From Sympetrum striolatum (taxonomy: Eukaryota; Arthropoda; Insecta; Odonata; Libellulidae): a stretch of DNA of 64,000 bases. The notes under the pieces were generated by a model. It worked only from the letters and a program-made list of their open reading frames with translations. It had not been told where the DNA came from and searched no databases. The stretch spans positions 15,872,001 through 15,936,000 of the forward strand of contig OX388348.1 of assembly GCA_947579665.1 (NCBI GenBank). The letters are read 5' to 3'. How positions within the stretch are numbered: position 1 is the stretch's first letter; each line of letters opens with the position of its first letter. Positions 58,824 to 64,000 of the stretch are shown here, piece after piece. The translations under genes and the position numbers were made by a program.

Positions 58824-61725
58824 TAGGGATATTTAAGTAAATTTATATGGAGAGAGCAGATTAGCATGTATCAAAAAGGCTAACAAAACCATACAGATAC
58901 ATATTTATGTAAATGAATCAATATAAGTGTTTGCATACAAATTAACAAAAAAGAACATGGTGAAATTCAAATAATTATTTTGCAAGCAAAATAGCCAAAA
59001 AGGCTAAAATAAATAGCGGATATGAAAGATGTTGCTGAAAAGGGTCTGAATAGTCAATGTTAACTGATAAAATCAATACAATTTGTCCATTCAACTTAGT
59101 CAAACTTTTCAAATATAAGAAATGTACCATATTTTTCTCATACGTACTGAACTTATAAAACTGTATGAAAGTGTTTTTAATAGAATCTGAAAGGAGTGAA
59201 CACTTAAAAAGATATGTTGTAGAGTCCAAAGTGAAACATTCAATCCAAGACAGGAGAGCGAATAAAGTGTTTGTGAATAAACGACACTATGAGAGGTGTA
59301 ACCGGAATCGTAACAGCGTGAGCGATAAGTAAGGTCTAAATACGAAAATATCTATATTTAGCCTTAGATGATTTCGTCTGAACTTCTAAATCCAATAAAG
59401 TACAATCTAAGAGTGCGTTTGCATGAAAATAAACCATCACAATCAACTACAACTTACGATCCTAGGTAACCTTCAGTTACACATCGACGGTCCAATTTTC
59501 GATTGCAGGCAATGGAGCATTCCTCACTCTATATCCTCACAAAGAAGTACGTGTTTTACGTGATGTAATATCATTTAGCAGGAAAGTATAATTTTTCATA
59601 TGACGTGGGCATATGCATATCTATCTTTCACTGCTTCGCATAGGTGCAATAAAATCTACATTTCAAGGCAACTTCTCCCAAGCTTAATTCAAAACTTAAC
59701 GAGATATGATGCTCCTCCGACCGTAGGCAAAGGCAGCAAGCGGAAATGAATATCTCCTTCGATTTTAATCTATTCTCGAACGTGCCCGAGGCCTTACAGA
59801 AGTCGTGCTGAACGGAAAGGTATTCTCGGCAGAAATGAAATATTGCTGTCCTACAAAACACATTCCTACGGAAGACGTACGGATTGCGATGAGAAGGAAA
59901 CACATCTCAATGGTCACGTGATACATCCTTTGGGAGTTCTAGTTACGTCGGATGAGGTGACCAAGGGAATCGCATCAAAGAGGTCAGAAGTTTAAACTTT
60001 CATTTTATAATATGCGCTGCGCTAAAACTTGATGGATTCGTCAATAAAAATGATTAAAATGAAACCTCATCCTATGTCACATTCTTTAGAGGAAAAATGA
60101 AATTTAAATGATGGTAAATAATAACTGCGTTCAAGTTTTGCTGACGTGAACGGCATATTGTACTCATATATTCATAGTGATTCCCAACCTTTACAACATC
60201 ACCTTCTAGATTCTGTTTTATGCAAAAATTCGTCTCCCATCATATATAGGAATGAATATTTATATATTCTATTAATGAATTTATTTTATAATGGCATAAC
60301 TAAGATTATTTTGATAAAGATCATATAGAATTCAACGACAGAAGCTTTATTAAGCAATCGCAGTGATAGAAACCGGTTCAAATAAGTCATCCATCATGGT
60401 CGAGAAGGATTAATGAGAAGTTTTGTGTCGTTTAGAAATAATGTAATAAAATATAAACCTTCCAAGGAAAATATAATTAGCATTTACTAGCTTTACTATA
60501 AATATGCTCATAATAGATCGATCTGAGCTTCAATAATTTGCATAAATCTGAGGTATCAGAAGTGAGAACTTTATAACAAAACGCTGAAGTATATTGAGAA
60601 TTCCTACTCTTTAAAGTGAGGGAATTTTCGATCTCATTATATACACATTGCAACGATCGCAAACGATTTTAGATGACTAAATTCTTGAAATGATACCAAA
60701 TAAACCCTCCTACACTAATGAGTATGGTTTAAATCATATTTTTTGTAGTAAATAAATTTTCTCTTTCAGAATTTCCCTTGAACTAAACGAAGAAATATTT
60801 CAAAATACTTTGCGACATTTTCGAATTTCTATCTAAGAAAACACAGTGTGGAATATAACCAGATTTCTTATCAACAAGGCTAAATCATAGAAATATTATC
60901 ACCACTTATTTATGAAATATTCACAATGATGGAATTAGAATTATATTATCCAGCCAGAATCACACCTAAAGCGGTACCACATTTGAATAAATAAATATCA
61001 ATACAATGGAACTAATGCTCCTCGTGAGGATTAGAAATTCTATACAAGAATAAAACTTCCCTATGGATACAACAACTTCTGGAGAGTAAGAAACAGCTCA
61101 TAGCACATAGCTGGGATACAGCCGCAGAAGCGATGTACCGGGTAACATCGAAGAAGGCTCGTATATTTCAGAGAAGGAAATCCATTCTGACCCTGAACAG
61201 TTGGCAAATCCACGTACTCAAAGAGATCTCGTGATGATTTAGCGCAAATGACCGCTCAAAATATGCAACACGTGGTATTAATGCCAAACGTGCAAGTCCC
61301 TGGAATTAATGCCTTCCGCACTGAAAGTTCGTCGCAATATTAAACAGGACACAGAAATACGAGTTACTGAAATCGTTTCTCTTTAGAACACTTTTCAATA
61401 TAATTTATCTTTCGATTCTTTTTGATGCAAACACTGGCAACTTAATTGAGTAGAATGTTTTCCGTAATATCGCGCATCTATTTTAGTATCCTAATCAGAA
61501 CTGATTCTCACAAGAGGGATGATATAAAAAATGAATCATTGACACATTTACTGTGCAATTTATGAATAAACCTACATTTTTATATTATAATAATTATTCT
61601 TGAATAATATCTGTCTAGTAAAATTTTGAATTACAATAAATGGAAAACGGTAAATTAATACTTTAAGATTAATGTCATTGACGAGTTAAATAAAACTTTC
61701 GAAAATATAAAATACGGAAAATTCG
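58824..61725. other. AT-rich non-coding DNA, nothing recognised
   Basis: A mixed stretch at 59640-59960 has a 91-codon minus-strand frame without motif. A stretch at 61020-61240 stays open on the plus strand but has no early ATG and no recognised domain. Confidence 0.45.
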
Positions 61726-61777
61726 TAACCACCAATTTTTTATCAATATATAGATAAAAAGTAAATGGTGGTTGTAC
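61726..61777. repeat. imperfect hairpin, about 20-bp stem
   Basis: GTAACCACCAATTTTTTATC faces GATAAAAAGTAAATGGTGG with TTGTAC following. An eight-base AT loop separates the arms, with small bulges. Confidence 0.65.
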
Positions 61778-62740
61778 CTTATTTTAATATTTAATGTTCT
61801 CACTTATCCTTAACTGTGATTGTGAAAAAAACAAGAGAGGGTAGCAATTACCATCTTAAATTTCATAGTATACCATTTAATATAAGAATAGCTAATTATC
61901 ATTTTAAAAGTTCGAGAAATAGTTGGGCACTTCTGGCTATCAACGGCTGAATAAATATGGATTAATTCATTATCTCCGAAAGTGTGGAGTTTAAGATGAA
62001 AAATATGTCAATGGACTTTAGATGCTTAAAAGATATAAGGCAGAGGTACGTATTACTCATTTTCCTTATCATTTTTGTGTCAACTGTGTATATCTTAATT
62101 CTCAGTTGTCTTTCTTGGTTTTAAATATGTTGTTAGGTTTATGAGATAGTGTAACATAGAATCTTTGCTAAGAATAAAATGCGAAAGCTCCATTTGGAAA
62201 CCACAGGACGGTTACTTTAACCACTGATAGTAATAATACCTACAGCTTAAGCAAAATAAGTAATGACCTGCATTTTTTATATCTTAAGGATGAATTACTG
62301 GATGATTCTTGCAAGTTTTCCAGAGAATAACTGGCTACCTTTATGAAAGGTGCTTTTTAAAAACTTAATGAAGTGATATTTAACGACCTCCATATGCCTT
62401 TCATATTCTTGTGCTGATTTCTTCATGCCCATGGTTGCCGAAAAGAGTTTCTGGTTTTATAACTTTATGACCGCTGCGATTTTAAAGAACAAAAAATCTC
62501 GAAGGCATACTAGATAAAATTCACATTAGGAATCTTATAAAAAGATAATTTTTCTGAATCATTCTAAAATGCCAACCAAGCATTTTATGGCATTTAAATA
62601 GAGATTTTTAATAAAACAAAATTTACATTATTTAAAAATATTTTTTTTTTCAATTTTCATTCAAATATTAAATGTTTCAAAATTGATTTCCAATTTATCT
62701 CTTCTAGGTAATATCCACATTATATGCGACTAGTAAGATC
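61778..62740. other. AT-rich non-coding DNA, nothing recognised
   Basis: No gene or repeat is supported. Confidence 0.5.
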
Positions 62741-62744
62741 CCTC

Positions 62745-62910
62745 CTATGAGATCCGGTCTGGACTCCCGGATAGTCACGTGGACAGCGCCTTTGCCTTCG
62801 GTGAAAGCGGTCCCGGGTTCGATTCCCAGAGGGAGCCTATGTGCGAAATGACCTTTTCGAAATAGCTGTCGAAGCACATATAACAAAACTACTACTATGA
62901 GATCCGGTCT
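62745..62910 (+). mobile_element. short tRNA-derived SINE insertion flanked by 16-bp target-site duplications
   Basis: CTATGAGATCCGGTCT occurs at 62745-62760 and again at 62895-62910. Allowing one mismatch, the duplication extends to 19 bases. The body between (62761-62894) has a tRNA-like order: GGACTCCC, an A-box-like ATAGTCACGTGGACAGC, a GCCTTTG..GAAAGC arm, the perfect B-box GGTTCGATTCC at 62817-62827, and GAGGGAGCC able to pair with most of GGACTCCC. It ends CATATAACAAAAC. It is not a clean tRNA because the acceptor and T-stem register disagree. Duplication length fits LINE-driven insertion. Confidence 0.75.
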
Positions 62911-63442
62911 ATTCTCTAGAATAGATTCTATCGTATCTATTCTATACTAGCTTTCATTAGCTAATTCTCAATGGGGTGAGCTTACAAGCTGCCTTCGTGC
63001 TGAATTCTATTCAGTTATCTATAACCATCTAACATGAATATCCTGAAACCCACGTTCCGGTGCGTGTCCTGAGGTTTAAGAATGCTATTGTTAATAAATA
63101 CCACATAAAGCGATGCAAATAGAATCGATTCATTTCTAAAATCAATAATAGAATTAAAATCTGTTTAATCATGCATTTAGCTTTGAGAATCAGAGAATTA
63201 TATTTACAAAGAAGTACTTTTCATGGTAAATAGACTAAAATGGAATTTCTCTCCCAATTATAGATTGGTAGTAAAAGTGCTTCAATGGATCATTTTATAC
63301 TTGAACTCCCACAGGAAATAGAAATACAGACCGCTTTCACCAAACTCAAACATGGTGCACACTTAGCTATTCGATAACTCTAGTTATAGGAATCTGCGAT
63401 GATAAAATAATTCATTGTAGAATCCAACGAAAAAAGTCTAAT
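62911..63442. other. AT-rich non-coding DNA, nothing recognised
   Basis: A short TCTAGAATAGATTCTATC near-palindrome lies at about 62915-62932. Otherwise nothing. Confidence 0.45.
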
Positions 63443-63598
63443 GGAACCGAGACTCGAGCATGGATCTCCCAACTGCCAGTCTCTGCTCACGGTGGGCGAT
63501 GCCGCAAAGTAGGACAAAACCATACACCCTGCTATTTTATATTTCATTGACAGAGCAACTAACTGACAATTGGGAGACCTGGGTTTGAGTCCTAGTCC
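63443..63598. repeat. inverted pair of tRNA-like fragments, arms about 38 bp
   Basis: The left arm 63443-63480 (GGAACCGAGACTCGAGCATG ...) is the imperfect reverse complement of the right arm 63562-63598 (ACTGACAATTGGGAGACCTG, GGTTTGAGTCC ...). GGTTTGAGTCC is a near B-box, preceded by GAGCAACTAACTGACAATTG like a D-to-anticodon arm. The spacer is about 80 bases. The same head-to-head arrangement occurs elsewhere in the window. Confidence 0.6.
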
Positions 63599-64000
63599 AA
63601 AAAGACGTATTATTTGTCCGATACTCCTCAAGATTTTCCTTCAACCTCGCCTTAAATTGCAAAATCACCTTATACCCTTATCCTTGTAATACGGAAAAGG
63701 TCGTTCCATGCCTCTGGATATTTCCACTCCCGCATTCCTCCGCAAGTCAAACACGCCTCGAACTAAGAAAACAAAATCACTCCCTGATCGTTTAATTCAC
63801 ACGTCCTGCCCACCCTTTTCGGTAGCCCGGCAACGTCTCGTTTCTGAACCACCAGAAGAGTAAACAGGTGAGGAAAGATAGGCGAAGAGCAAGGAAAGGG
63901 TTCGAGGAGCGTGAGGTCAGTGGAAGAACGGCGGATAAGAGGAGGAAGCCAATAACAATTAGGTCCCCCCAAGACGTAATTCTTACCCTCCGTCGCGTGA
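63599..64000. other. GC-richer DNA running off the window edge
   Basis: Composition rises from about 63650. A 69-codon minus-strand frame (63763-63972) shows no motif. Too close to the edge to judge. Confidence 0.35.

Noticed and set aside
61028..61234. Uninterrupted plus-strand stretch of about 68 codons
   Set aside because: No early ATG, no domain, no splice context. Length is within chance for this composition.
62761..62840. Functional tRNA gene on the plus strand
   Set aside because: A B-box is present, but the acceptor and T-arm registers disagree and the unit is flanked by target duplications.
1..64000. CRISPR arrays, bacterial operons or rRNA genes
   Set aside because: No regularly spaced identical repeats with unique spacers, no ribosome-binding-site gene strings and no rRNA-like stretches were seen on either strand.

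Overview
This is a eukaryotic, strongly AT-rich, non-coding window, most likely from an arthropod and probably an insect. I base that on repeat types: hAT-type miniature elements with 8-bp target duplications, tRNA-derived SINE-like units, decayed non-LTR retrotransposon tails, and a SINE-like unit resembling a repeat I remember from several insect genomes. I find no intact protein-coding gene, functional tRNA, rRNA or CRISPR array, and nothing bacterial. Open frames reach at most about 130 codons. They overlap on both strands, cluster where GC is locally higher and show no recognisable domain. The window reads as intergenic or deep intronic DNA of a repeat-rich genome.

Layout. 1-4.3 kb: AT-rich DNA with tRNA-like units (1384-1826) and a decayed LINE reverse-transcriptase tail (3200-3540). 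4.3-4.9 kb: GC-richer island. 5.4-6.0 kb: a diverged direct duplication. 11.2-12.4 kb: a GC-rich island followed by a degenerate AAACCGAAA-type minisatellite. 15.86-15.96 kb: SINE head. 19-20 kb: a block rich in TTCGAA motifs around a hairpin. 24.35-26.7 kb: a large inverted repeat with arms over 1 kb, each arm a tandem array of about 150-180-bp units carrying a tRNA B-box-like motif. 33.4, 45.2, 51.5 and 58.7 kb: four copies of one LINE-3'-end-like family. 38 kb: a 179-bp tandem repeat. 40.7-42.1 kb: a mosaic of duplicated fragments, a SINE-like unit and a well-preserved hAT miniature element. 50.9 kb: the 3' end of another LINE. 55.8 kb: an older hAT-like element. 58.4, 62.7 and 63.5 kb: further tRNA-like elements, one flanked by target-site duplications.

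GC-richer islands of a few hundred bases recur through the AT-rich background (about 4.3, 11.3, 20.1, 22.7, 27.8, 29.3, 31.3, 33.1, 37.2, 42.4, 45.7, 49.7, 55.2 and 63.8 kb). They may be regulatory or simply non-repetitive DNA; nothing in them lets me call an exon.

The most unusual structure is the 24.35-26.7 kb inverted repeat. Modules with tRNA-like promoter motifs in opposing pairs recur at four places in the window, which may reflect a common mechanism. All alignments here were made by eye.
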